From CG2-30-68-42 sp037440385 (GTDB taxonomy: Bacteria; Pseudomonadota; Gammaproteobacteria; Burkholderiales; Rhodocyclaceae): DNA of 36,381 nt. Position 1 is the stretch's first letter. The number at the start of each line of letters is the position of its first letter. The notes under the pieces were generated by a model. That model saw nothing but the letters and a program-made list of their open reading frames with translations, was not told the origin of the DNA and searched no databases. Shown here in pieces: positions 24,056 to 31,896 of this stretch. Both the position numbers and the translations under genes were made by a program. Where the stretch lies: NCBI GenBank assembly GCA_037440385.1, contig JBBIUI010000012.1, positions 1-36,381 of the forward strand. The letters are read 5' to 3'.

Positions 24056-24791
24056 AGCCTCGGTGGCGGGACTGGCCGGCGCATTCGCGGCGGGGACCGT
24101 GTCGTTCCTGTCTCCCTGCGTGCTGCCGCTGGTGCCGGCGTATGTGTCCTACATCGCCGGCAACTCGGTCCCGGCCTCGCCGGACGAGGGCAGGGCACGC
24201 ACGCGGCTGGCGGCACTGGGCCTGAGCGTTTTCTTCGTGCTCGGGTTCTCGAGCGTGTTCCTCGCCTTCGGAGCGAGCGCCAGCGCGCTGGGCAGCCTGC
24301 TCGCGCGCTATCGTTACGAGACGAACCTGATCGGCGGGATCATCGTGATGCTGTTCGGCCTGTTCATGCTGGGGCTCGCGCGGCACGTGCGCTGGTTCCA
24401 TGCCGACTGGCGCTTCCATCCTTCGCTCGAGGGCGGGCATCCGGGTGCGGCCTACGTACTGGGGCTCGCCTTCGGTTTCGGCTGGACGCCGTGCATCGGC
24501 CCGGTGCTGGGCACCATCCTGACGCTGAGCGCGGTGTCCGCGTCGGCCTCGGCGGGCGTGCCGCTGCTCGGCGCCTATGCCGCCGGACTGGCGCTGCCCA
24601 AAAAAGGAATTAAGTTGTTTACCGGACGGCTCGCCCGCAACCTGAAGCGTCTGCGCCATCTGGGCAGGCCGCTGCAGGTCGCCGCGGGCCTGATCATGGT
24701 GCTGATGGGGCTGGCGATGGTGACCGGAGAGCTCTCGGCCTTCTCCTACTGGCTGCTGGAGACGTTTCCGATCCTCGGCCGCATCGGCTGA
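24048..24791 (+). CDS. ccdA: Cytochrome c biogenesis/thiol-electron transporter CcdA, with an aberrant KKGIK patch
   Basis: This 247-residue polytopic membrane protein carries electrons from cytoplasmic thioredoxin to periplasmic thioredoxin-like proteins. The two redox cysteines are in FLSPCVLPLVPAYVSYIAG and FGWTPCIGPVLGTILTLS, as in CcdA. The frame is open throughout. Residues 185-189 read KKGIK (bases 24600-24614, AAAAAAGGAATTAAG) between GLALP and LFTGRLARNLKRL, where relatives as I recall them have a hydrophobic stretch such as FLLAA of equal length. Three lysines in a membrane helix and AT-rich codons unlike any nearby suggest a local sequence change or error. It overlaps tlpA at the start (24048-24055). 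Confidence 0.88.
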   Translation: MVEASVAGLAGAFAAGTVSFLSPCVLPLVPAYVSYIAGNSVPASPDEGRARTRLAALGLSVFFVLGFSSVFLAFGASASALGSLLARYRYETNLIGGIIVMLFGLFMLGLARHVRWFHADWRFHPSLEGGHPGAAYVLGLAFGFGWTPCIGPVLGTILTLSAVSASASAGVPLLGAYAAGLALPKKGIKLFTGRLARNLKRLRHLGRPLQVAAGLIMVLMGLAMVTGELSAFSYWLLETFPILGRIG

Positions 24792-24874
24792 CCGGCGTGC
24801 GAACGGGTTTGATGCCGGTCAACCGGTCCGGCGCGCGGGCGGGTCAGGTTTCTTTCCCGAAAGGAGTGACGACG

Positions 24875-25309
24875 ATGAAGCGATGGATGGTGGCGGCCGC
24901 GATGGCCGCATCGATGGCAAGCGGTGCGGCGCTGGCTCAGGCCACCGCGGTGACCGTCTACAAGAGCCCGACCTGCGGCTGTTGCGGGAAATGGGTCGAG
25001 CACATGAAGGCGAACGGCTTCCAGGTCAAGACGATCGAGCAGGCGGACATCGCGCCGGTCAAGGCGAAACTGGGCGTGCCCGGCAAGCTCGGATCGTGTC
25101 ACACCGCGGTCATCGACGGCTACGTCATCGAGGGCCACGTGCCGGCGGCGGACATCCGGCGGCTGCTCCGGGAGCGGCCGAAGCTCGCAGGGCTGTCGGC
25201 GCCCGGCATGCCGCAGAGCGCACCGGGAATGGACGTCAATTCGCGCGATCGCTACGACGTGGTGGCCTTCGACGCAAAGGGACAGACCACCGTCTTCGCG
25301 CGACACTGA
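24875..25309 (+). CDS. DUF411 periplasmic metal-binding protein
   Basis: This 144-residue protein has a signal peptide (MKRWMVAAAMAASMASGAALAQ) and a DUF411 domain (TVYKSPTCGCCGKWVEHMKANGFQVKTIEQADIAPVKAKLGVPGKLGSCHTAVIDGYVIEGHVPAADIRRLLRERP). The conserved CGCC cluster (C34, C36, C37) and the downstream SCHT (C75, H76) are likely copper or other soft-metal ligands. Relatives (CopG-type) occur in copper-resistance operons. AAGGAG (24860-24865) decides ATG 24875 over an upstream frame start at 24797. It is the last gene of run B before a 93-base gap. Confidence 0.9.
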   Translation: MKRWMVAAAMAASMASGAALAQATAVTVYKSPTCGCCGKWVEHMKANGFQVKTIEQADIAPVKAKLGVPGKLGSCHTAVIDGYVIEGHVPAADIRRLLRERPKLAGLSAPGMPQSAPGMDVNSRDRYDVVAFDAKGQTTVFARH

Positions 25310-25335
25310 GCGCCGAGCCGCGCGCCGCGTCCCGC

Positions 25336-25363
25336 ACGCATCCTTTGGCGGGCCGCGATGCGT
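25336..25363 (+). terminator. Hairpin after the copper run, possible terminator
   Basis: ACGCATC (25336-25342) pairs perfectly with GATGCGT (25357-25363) around a 14-base loop in the gap after the DUF411 gene. There is no T run, so intrinsic termination is doubtful. Confidence 0.25.
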
Positions 25364-25390
25364 CGGCCGGGCGGCCCCGGGGCAGGCTGC

Positions 25391-25403
25391 TAGAATCCGG
25401 GCA
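25391..25403 (+). promoter_or_regulatory. -10 element placing transcription start at the ATG (leaderless mRNA)
   Basis: TGCTAGAAT contains a near-consensus, extended -10 (TAGAAT, 25391-25396). The ATG of the next gene begins seven bases after it, at the position where transcription would be expected to start. No Shine-Dalgarno site lies upstream of this ATG. This indicates a leaderless transcript for the acyl-CoA synthetase gene. I found no good -35 hexamer at the standard distance. Confidence 0.5.
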
Positions 25404-26917
25404 TGGTCCCGAACCTCGCCAACCTGCTCGTGCGCAGCGCGCGCAGCTTTCCGCGGCTGCCCGCGATCGCGCTGGGCGCGCGGGTGCTGCACGATTATGC
25501 CGGGCTCGCGTCGCGCGTCGCGCGGCTCGCCGGCGCGCTGACCGGGCGGATCGGCCTGCATGCCGGCGAGCGCGTGGCATTGGTGATGAAGAACGGCCCG
25601 GCCTACGCCGAGGTGCTGTTCGCCTGCTGGCACGCGGGGCTGGCCGCGGTGCCGATCAACGCGAAGCTGCATCCGAAGGAGCTCGAGTTCATCTTCGAGG
25701 ATACCGGTGTGCGCGCGTGCTTCGCGAGCTCCCCTCTGATCGAGGGGGTCGCCGAGGCGGGTGCCGGGCTCGACTTCCTGATCGATCCGGATTCGCCGCA
25801 GTACGCGGCGCTGCTCGGCGCCGAGCCGGTGCCGGCGACCGAATGCTCGGAGCGCGACGTCGCCTGGTTGTTCTACACGAGCGGGACCACGGGACGGCCC
25901 AAAGGGGTCATGCTGACCCATCGCAACCTGCTCGCGATGACGCTGAATTACTTCTGCGACGTGGACACGATCGCGCCGGGCGATGCGATCGTGCATGCGG
26001 CGCCGATGTCCCACGGCTCGGGGTTGTATCTGCTGCCGCACGTGGCCGCGGCGGCATGCAGCGTGATTCCGGACTCGGGCGGTTTCGATGCCGCCGAGGC
26101 GCTGGAACTGATGTCGGCCTGGCGCGGCGTCACGATGTTCGCGGCGCCGACGATGGTCAAGCGGCTCGTGTCCGCGGCCGGGCGCCAGCGCCCGCCGCAG
26201 GGACTGAAGACCATCGTCTATGGCGGCGGGCCGATGTATGTGGAGGATCTGCGCTGCGCGATGGGGGTGTTCGGCTATCGGCTGGCCCAGATCTACGGGC
26301 AGGGCGAGAGCCCGATGACGATCACCGCGATGTCGAAAGCGCTGCATGCGGCGAGCGGCCATCCGCGCTATGAGGCGCGGCTCGCCTCGGTCGGACGGCC
26401 GCACACCGGGGTGGAGGTGCGCGTGGCGCTCGACGATGACCGGCCGCTCGCACCCGGGCAGGTCGGCGAGGTGCTGGTGCGCGGCGACAGCGTCATGGCG
26501 GGCTATCTGAACGACCCGGAGGCGAGCGCGCAGACGCTGCGCAACGGCTGGCTGCACACCGGCGATCTCGGCTCGCTGGACGAGGAGGGGTTTCTCACGC
26601 TGAAGGACCGCAGCAAGGACGTCGTGATCTCGGGCGGCTCGAACATCTATCCGCGCGAGGTCGAGGAGGTTCTGATCGCGCATCCCGCGGTGCTCGAGGC
26701 CGCGGTGGTCGGCGCCCCGGACCCGCAGTGGGGAGAGTGCGTCGTCGCCTTCGTCGTGCGCCGTGCCGGGGCGGACGTCTCCGAGCGCGAGCTCGATGCG
26801 CTGTGCCTCGATCGCATCGCCCGTTTCAAGCGGCCGAAGCGCTACCGCTTCGTCGCCGAGTTGCCGAAGAACGAGACCGGCAAGGTGCTCAAGACGGAAC
26901 TGCGCAGGCGCCTGTGA
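25403..26917 (+). CDS. AMP-forming acyl-CoA synthetase/ligase
   Basis: This 504-residue cytosolic enzyme activates a carboxylic acid to its acyl-CoA with ATP. It has the P-loop-like motif LFYTSGTTGRPKGVMLTH (about 155-172), the adenylation motif QIYGQGESPMTIT (where most relatives have YG.TE), HTGDLGSLDEEGFLTLKDRSKDVVISGGSNIYPREVEEVL, and the catalytic lysine region PKNETGKVLKTELRR near the C-terminus. The substrate cannot be read; medium- or branched-chain acids are possible given icmF and fpr downstream. It probably forms a transcription unit with fpr, 64 bases downstream. Confidence 0.9.
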   Translation: MVPNLANLLVRSARSFPRLPAIALGARVLHDYAGLASRVARLAGALTGRIGLHAGERVALVMKNGPAYAEVLFACWHAGLAAVPINAKLHPKELEFIFEDTGVRACFASSPLIEGVAEAGAGLDFLIDPDSPQYAALLGAEPVPATECSERDVAWLFYTSGTTGRPKGVMLTHRNLLAMTLNYFCDVDTIAPGDAIVHAAPMSHGSGLYLLPHVAAAACSVIPDSGGFDAAEALELMSAWRGVTMFAAPTMVKRLVSAAGRQRPPQGLKTIVYGGGPMYVEDLRCAMGVFGYRLAQIYGQGESPMTITAMSKALHAASGHPRYEARLASVGRPHTGVEVRVALDDDRPLAPGQVGEVLVRGDSVMAGYLNDPEASAQTLRNGWLHTGDLGSLDEEGFLTLKDRSKDVVISGGSNIYPREVEEVLIAHPAVLEAAVVGAPDPQWGECVVAFVVRRAGADVSERELDALCLDRIARFKRPKRYRFVAELPKNETGKVLKTELRRRL

Positions 26918-26981
26918 GGCGCGGAACCGGTGCGTGAGCCGCGCTGTCCGAGTCGAACGCACGAGCATCGAGGGCGAACAG

Positions 26982-27728
26982 ATGGCAGAGCGCTGGGTCG
27001 AGGGGACGGTCACCGAACGCATCGAATGGACGCCCGATCATTTCTCGCTGCGGATCGATGCCCCGGTGGAGGAGTTCCAGGCCGGCCAGTTCACGAAACT
27101 CGGGCTGGCGATCGACGGCGAGATCGTCGGGCGCCCCTATTCGATCGTCAGCCCGCCGGAGGATCGCCCGCTCGAGTTCTACTTCACGATCGTCGCGCGC
27201 GGCCCGCTGAGCACGCGGCTCGCGCGGCTCGACGCGGGCGACCGCGTGCTGGTTTCGCCGCGGGCGAGCGGTTTCCTGACGCTGGCCGAAGCGCCGCAGG
27301 GCACAGACCTGTGGCTGCTCGCGACTGGCACGGGCATCGGGCCGTTCCTGTCGATCCTGCGCACGCCGGAGCCCTGGCGGCGGTTCGAGACCGTCGTGCT
27401 GGCCCATGGGGTGCGCACGGTGGCAGAGCGCGCCTACACCGATGTCATCGATGCGATCGCGCGCGCACACACTGCCGCGTTCCGTTTCGTACCTTTCGTC
27501 AGCCGCGAGCCGGCCCCGCAGGCGCTTGCGGGACGCATTCCCCAGGCGATCGCCGACGGGCGTTTGGAAGCGCGCTGCGGCGTGCGCCTCGATCCCGGGC
27601 GCGCCTGCGTGATGCTGTGCGGCAACCCGGACATGGTGCGCGATGCCAGTGCGGTGCTCGGCGAGCGCGGCCTGCGCAAGCATCGCCGCCGGGAGCCGGG
27701 GCAGATCCTCGTCGAGAACTACTGGTGA
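26982..27728 (+). CDS. fpr: Ferredoxin/flavodoxin-NADP+ reductase
   Basis: This 248-residue FAD enzyme moves electrons between NADPH and ferredoxin or flavodoxin. It has the FAD-binding motif GRPYSIVSPPEDRPLEFYFTIV (RPYS near residues 47-50), the nucleotide-binding block LWLLATGTGIGPFLSILRT, CVMLCGNPDMVRD, and the C-terminal VENYW that stacks on the flavin in the bacterial Fpr subfamily. ATG 26982 is chosen because the family N-terminus (VEGTVTERIEWTPDHFSLRI) follows directly; a weak AGGG lies upstream. A role in reductive activation of cobalamin enzymes such as the downstream mutase is possible but speculative. Confidence 0.92.
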   Translation: MAERWVEGTVTERIEWTPDHFSLRIDAPVEEFQAGQFTKLGLAIDGEIVGRPYSIVSPPEDRPLEFYFTIVARGPLSTRLARLDAGDRVLVSPRASGFLTLAEAPQGTDLWLLATGTGIGPFLSILRTPEPWRRFETVVLAHGVRTVAERAYTDVIDAIARAHTAAFRFVPFVSREPAPQALAGRIPQAIADGRLEARCGVRLDPGRACVMLCGNPDMVRDASAVLGERGLRKHRRREPGQILVENYW

Positions 27729-27778
27729 GGCGGCTGCCTCGCGGCGCATGAGACACTTTCCGGTGCGCCGCTGCGCTT

Positions 27779-27797
27779 CGCCCGGATGCGCCGGGCG
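27779..27797 (+). terminator. GC-rich stem-loop after fpr
   Basis: CGCCCGG (27779-27785) and CCGGGCG (27791-27797) form a perfect 7-base stem with a 5-base loop, 50 bases after the fpr stop. No T run follows, so it may be a weak or factor-assisted terminator. Confidence 0.35.
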
Positions 27798-27825
27798 TCC
27801 GCGGCCCCGCACGGAGGGGTCCGGC

Positions 27826-27861
27826 GCTGACGTTGACGTTAACGTCAACGTCAGCTAGAGT
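27826..27861 (+). promoter_or_regulatory. Perfect 30-base palindrome overlapping the icmF promoter (LiuR-like operator)
   Basis: GCTGACGTTGACGTT (27826-27840) is followed immediately by its exact reverse complement (27841-27855). The symmetric core is built of repeated GACGTT/AACGTC units. The -35 TTGACG (27833-27838) lies inside it, and the -10 TAGAGT (27856-27861) begins right after, giving a 17-base spacer filled by the operator. Palindromes with a TTGACGTTAACGTCAA core resemble my recollection of the sites of LiuR, the MerR-family regulator of branched-chain amino-acid and acyl-CoA degradation in proteobacteria; that match is from memory. The next gene, icmF, starts at 27905. Confidence 0.8.
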
Positions 27862-27904
27862 GCCGCAGCCTATCATCCCCGCTGCAATCCCTCCGGAGGC
27901 CACC

Positions 27905-30900
27905 ATGACCGACCTGTCCGTAGCGGCCAGCCTGGCGCCCTACAAGCCCAGGCACAAGGTGCGCTTCGTCACCGCGGCGGCGCTGTTCGATGGACATGAC
28001 GCATCGATCAACATCATGCGGCGCATCCTGCAGGCGAGCGGGGTCGAGGTGATCCATCTCGGGCACAACCGCTCGGTCGAGGAAATCGTCGACGCCGCAC
28101 TCCAGGAGGACGTGCAGGGCATCGCCGTGTCCTCCTACCAGGGCGGGCATGTCGAGTTCTTCCGGTACATGGTCGATTCGCTGCGCGCACGCGGCGGTTC
28201 CGACATCAAGGTGTTCGGCGGAGGCGGCGGCGTGATCGTGCCCGCGGAGATCCGCGAGCTGACCGATTACGGCGTCACCCACATCTACTCGGTCGAGGAC
28301 GGCCGCACGATGGGCCTGCAGGGCATGATCAACGACATGATCCGCCGCTGCGACGTCGAGGCGAGCCGAGGCGCGCCGCGCGATGCCAAGGCGATCTTCG
28401 ACGCGCTGTCCTCGGGCGAGCGGCGCTCGCTCGCCCGCGTGATCACCGCGCTGGAAAACGGCGCCGTGTCCGCCCCGGTGCGCAGCGAACTGCTCGCGCG
28501 CGCGGCCGGCGTCGCCGTGCCGGTGCTCGGCATCACCGGCACCGGCGGCTCGGGCAAGAGCTCGCTGACCGACGAGTTGATCCGCCGCTTCCGGCTCGAT
28601 CAGGCCGACCGGCTGAAGATCGCCGTCATCGCGGTCGACCCGTCGCGGCGCAAGTCGGGCGGCGCACTGCTCGGGGATCGCATCCGCATGAACGCGATCG
28701 ACCACCCGAATCTGTACATGCGCTCGTCGGCCACGCGCGAGACCGGCAGCGAGATCTCCCGCGCGCTGCCCGAGACCGTGGCCGCATGCAAGCTCGCGGG
28801 CTTCGATCTGGTCCTGGTCGAAACCTCGGGCATCGGCCAGGGCGACGCGGGCATCGTGCCGCACGTCGACGTGTCCCTGTACGTCATGACGCCGGAATTC
28901 GGCGCCGCGAGCCAGCTCGAGAAGATCGACATGCTGGACTTCGCGGATTTCGTCGCGATCAACAAGTTCGACCGCAAGGGTGCGGAGGACGCGCTTCGCG
29001 ACGTGCGAAAGCAGGTCCAGCGCAACCGCGAGCTGTTCACGACCCCGCTCGAGGACATGCCGGTGTTCGGCACGACCGCCTCGCGGTTCAATGACGATGG
29101 AGTCAGCGCGCTGTATCAGGCGCTCGTGCCCCGGCTCGCGGCCGGCGGCCTCAAACTGGACGAGCGGCGGCTGCCGCAGGTCACGGTACGCGCATCGAGC
29201 GCGCGCGGTGCCGTCGTGCCCCCCGCCCGCGTGCGCTATCTCGCCGAGATCGCGCAGACCGTGCGCGGCTACCACGATCACGTGCGCGCGCAGGCGAGGC
29301 TCGCGCGCGAGCGCCAGAGTCTGCGTACCGCGCAGTCCATCCTTGCCGGCTGCGGCAAGGACACCGCGGCGTTCGCCGAGCCCATCGCCTCGAAGGACGG
29401 CCAGCTCGATGCGCGCTCGCACAAGCTGCTCGCGATGTGGCCCGACATGAAGAAGGCCTATGCCGGCGACGAGTATGTCGTCAGGATCCGCGATCGCGAG
29501 GTGCGCACCGCGCTGATCCACGAGACGCTCTCGGGCACGCGCATCCGGAAGGTGGTGCTGCCGCGCTGCGAGGACGAGGGCGAGATCCTCGGCTGGCTGA
29601 TGCGCGAGAACGTGCCGGGATCCTTCCCGTACACCGCCGGAGTGTTCGCCTTCAAGCGCGAGAACGAAGATCCGACCCGGATGTTCGCCGGCGAGGGCGA
29701 CGCGAGCCGCACCAACCGGCGTTTCCGCAAGCTGTCGGAGGGCATGCCGGCGGTGCGCCTGTCGACGGCCTTCGATTCGGTGACGCTGTACGGCTGTGAC
29801 CCGGCCGAGCGCCCGGACATCTACGGCAAGATCGGCAACTCGGGCGTGTCGATCGCGACGCTCGACGACATGAAGGTGCTGTATTCGGGTTTCGACCTGA
29901 GCGCGCCCAACACCTCGGTGTCGATGACGATCAACGGGCCGGCGCCGATGATGCTCGCGATGTTCTTCAACACCGCGATCGACCAGCAGCTCGAACGGTT
30001 CCGCGCGGACAACGGCCGCGAGCCGACCGAGGACGAGGCCGAGAAGATCCGCGACTGGGTGCTCGCGAACGTGCGCGGCACCGTGCAGGCCGACATCCTG
30101 AAGGAGGATCAGGGCCAGAACACCTGCATCTTCTCGACCGAGTTCGCGCTCAAGATGATGGGCGACATCCAGCAGTATTTCGTGCATCACGACGTGCGCA
30201 ATTTCTACTCCGTGTCGATCTCCGGCTACCACATCGCCGAGGCCGGGGCCAACCCGATCTCGCAGCTCGCGTTCACGCTCGCCAACGGTTTCACCTACGT
30301 CGAGACCTACCTCGCGCGCGGCATGCACATCGACGACTTCGCGCCCAACCTGTCGTTCTTCTTCTCGAACGGCATGGATCCCGAGTACGCGGTGCTCGGG
30401 CGGGTCGCGCGGCGCATCTGGGCCATCGCGATGAGGAACCGCTACGGCGCCAACGAGCGCAGCCAGAAGCTCAAGTATCACGTGCAGACCTCGGGCCGCT
30501 CGCTGCATGCCCAGGAGATGGCCTTCAACGACATCCGCACGACGCTGCAGGCGCTGATCGCGATCTACGACAACTGCAATTCGCTGCACACCAATGCCTA
30601 CGACGAGGCGATCACCACGCCGACCGAAGAATCGGTGCGCCGCGCGCTGGCCATCCAGCTCATCATCAACCGCGAGTGGGGGCTGGCGAAGAACGAGAAC
30701 GCGAACCAGGGCAGCTTCCTCCTCGAGGAGCTGACCGATCTGGTCGAGGAGGCGGTGCTCAAGGAATTCGAGGCGATCAGCTCGCGCGGCGGCGTGCTGG
30801 GGGCGATGGAAACCGGCTACCAGCGCGGCAAGATCCAGGAGGAGTCGCTGTACTATGAGCGGCGCAAGCACGACGGCTCCTACCCGATCGTGGGCGTCAA

Positions 30901-31174
30901 CACCTTTCTCGATCCGCACGCGGGCACGCTGCCCGAGCACGTGCAACTGGCCCGTTCCACCGAACAGGAGAAGCGCTCGCAGCTCGCGCGGCTCGCGGCG
31001 TTCCGCGAGCGCAACGCGACGCAGGCGCCGCTGTGGCTCGATCGGCTCAAGCGCGCAGTCATCGACGACGGGAACGTGTTCGAGGTGATGATGGGCGCGG
31101 TGCGTCACTGTTCGCTCGGGCAGATCTCGAGCGCGTTGTACGAAGTCGGCGGACAGTACCGCAGGAACATGTAG
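27905..31174 (+). CDS. icmF: Fused isobutyryl-CoA mutase IcmF (B12 domain, G-protein chaperone, mutase)
   Basis: This 1089-residue cobalamin enzyme interconverts isobutyryl-CoA and n-butyryl-CoA, and in some relatives isovaleryl-CoA and pivalyl-CoA. Domain order is diagnostic of IcmF. The N-terminal B12-binding domain has FDGHDASIN (H31 as cobalt ligand). The MeaB-like GTPase chaperone follows, with Walker A GITGTGGSGKSSL (about 209-221), ETSGIGQGDAGI and NKFD (N353). The mutase barrel runs from about 540 to the end. F594 in RMFAGEG and Q738 in GQNTCIF stand where methylmalonyl-CoA mutase has Tyr and Arg, and match the Phe/Gln pair of isobutyryl-CoA mutases. GGAGG lies about five bases before ATG 27905. 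It is controlled by the palindromic promoter just upstream. Confidence 0.96.
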   Translation: MTDLSVAASLAPYKPRHKVRFVTAAALFDGHDASINIMRRILQASGVEVIHLGHNRSVEEIVDAALQEDVQGIAVSSYQGGHVEFFRYMVDSLRARGGSDIKVFGGGGGVIVPAEIRELTDYGVTHIYSVEDGRTMGLQGMINDMIRRCDVEASRGAPRDAKAIFDALSSGERRSLARVITALENGAVSAPVRSELLARAAGVAVPVLGITGTGGSGKSSLTDELIRRFRLDQADRLKIAVIAVDPSRRKSGGALLGDRIRMNAIDHPNLYMRSSATRETGSEISRALPETVAACKLAGFDLVLVETSGIGQGDAGIVPHVDVSLYVMTPEFGAASQLEKIDMLDFADFVAINKFDRKGAEDALRDVRKQVQRNRELFTTPLEDMPVFGTTASRFNDDGVSALYQALVPRLAAGGLKLDERRLPQVTVRASSARGAVVPPARVRYLAEIAQTVRGYHDHVRAQARLARERQSLRTAQSILAGCGKDTAAFAEPIASKDGQLDARSHKLLAMWPDMKKAYAGDEYVVRIRDREVRTALIHETLSGTRIRKVVLPRCEDEGEILGWLMRENVPGSFPYTAGVFAFKRENEDPTRMFAGEGDASRTNRRFRKLSEGMPAVRLSTAFDSVTLYGCDPAERPDIYGKIGNSGVSIATLDDMKVLYSGFDLSAPNTSVSMTINGPAPMMLAMFFNTAIDQQLERFRADNGREPTEDEAEKIRDWVLANVRGTVQADILKEDQGQNTCIFSTEFALKMMGDIQQYFVHHDVRNFYSVSISGYHIAEAGANPISQLAFTLANGFTYVETYLARGMHIDDFAPNLSFFFSNGMDPEYAVLGRVARRIWAIAMRNRYGANERSQKLKYHVQTSGRSLHAQEMAFNDIRTTLQALIAIYDNCNSLHTNAYDEAITTPTEESVRRALAIQLIINREWGLAKNENANQGSFLLEELTDLVEEAVLKEFEAISSRGGVLGAMETGYQRGKIQEESLYYERRKHDGSYPIVGVNTFLDPHAGTLPEHVQLARSTEQEKRSQLARLAAFRERNATQAPLWLDRLKRAVIDDGNVFEVMMGAVRHCSLGQISSALYEVGGQYRRNM

Positions 31175-31193
31175 CCGGCGCGAACGGCGCGGC

Positions 31194-31868
31194 TCAGCCG
31201 TCGAAGCAGCGCAGACCTTCGAGGTCGACGATGGTGATCGCACCGTAGTCGACGCGCACGAGACCGGCCCGCTCGAGCCGCTGCAGCGCCTGGTTGGCGC
31301 GCTGGCGCGAAACCCCGGCGAGGTAGCCCAGTTCCTCCTGCGAGATGCGGATCTGCTCGCCGGTGCCGGGGTACAGGCGCGGGTTGAACAGTGAGGCCAG
31401 CGCCCGCGCCACCTTCGCGTCGGGTTCCAGCAGCCGCTCGTGCTCGACCATGCCGATGAACTGGCCGACGCGCTCGTTCAACTGCATCAGCAGGTAGCGG
31501 TTGAAGCGGAAGCTGGTGTCCAGCAGCCGGTGGAAGGTCGCCTCGGGCATGAAGACGATACGCGACTCGCGCAGCGCGACCACGTCGTACTTGCGCGCCT
31601 CGCGCTTGAGCACGGAGCCCTCCCCGAACCAGCTCCCCGCCGGCACCCCGGTGAAGGTCACGCACTTGCCCGAGGGCGAGAAGGCGTTGAGCTTGACCAG
31701 CCCATCGACGACGCCGATCCACTGATCCGAGGGCTCGCCCTTGCGGCAGATCCAGCCGCCCGGCGCGTACTCGCGCAGCACGAGGCTCGCACGCACGCGC
31801 TCGTGCTCGGCCTCGGACAACGCCGCGAACCAGGGGCTCGCCTCGAGCATCTGCTCCAGGGTGCGCAT
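31194..31868 (-). CDS. Crp/Fnr-family transcriptional regulator
   Basis: This 224-residue regulator has an N-terminal cyclic-nucleotide-type sensor barrel (LREYAPGGWICRKGEPSDQWIGVVDGLVKLNAFSPSGKCVTFTGVPAGSWFGEGSVLKRE, about 28-88), a long dimer helix, and a C-terminal winged helix (IRISQEELGYLAGVSRQRANQALQRLERAGLVRVDYGAITIVDLEGL, about 170-217). Fnr's N-terminal cysteine cluster is absent. The ATG at 31868 begins the family sequence (MRTLEQMLEASPWFAALSEAE). It is divergent from the acyl-CoA synthetase/ABC operon and shares a symmetric promoter region with it, so it probably controls that operon. Its 3' end faces icmF with a 19-base gap. Confidence 0.9.
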   Translation of the reverse strand: MRTLEQMLEASPWFAALSEAEHERVRASLVLREYAPGGWICRKGEPSDQWIGVVDGLVKLNAFSPSGKCVTFTGVPAGSWFGEGSVLKREARKYDVVALRESRIVFMPEATFHRLLDTSFRFNRYLLMQLNERVGQFIGMVEHERLLEPDAKVARALASLFNPRLYPGTGEQIRISQEELGYLAGVSRQRANQALQRLERAGLVRVDYGAITIVDLEGLRCFDG

Positions 31869-31896
31869 CGATCGATTGTCGGCGAAATGACAGCTT

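Noticed and set aside
24600..24606. A6G run in ccdA as a programmed -1 frameshift site
   Set aside because: The heptamer is not in the canonical X XXY YYZ phase, the frame stays open to the normal C-terminus, and no benefit of shifting is seen.
24746..27022. Open frame of over 750 codons on the minus strand across ccdA, DUF411 and the ligase
   Set aside because: Same GC-driven shadow composition; the plus-strand genes carry complete motifs.
27851..31243. Open frame of over 1100 codons on the minus strand opposite icmF
   Set aside because: It mirrors the codon phase of icmF in GC-rich DNA, has low-complexity Arg/His/Glu/Ala content, no family motif and no ribosome site.
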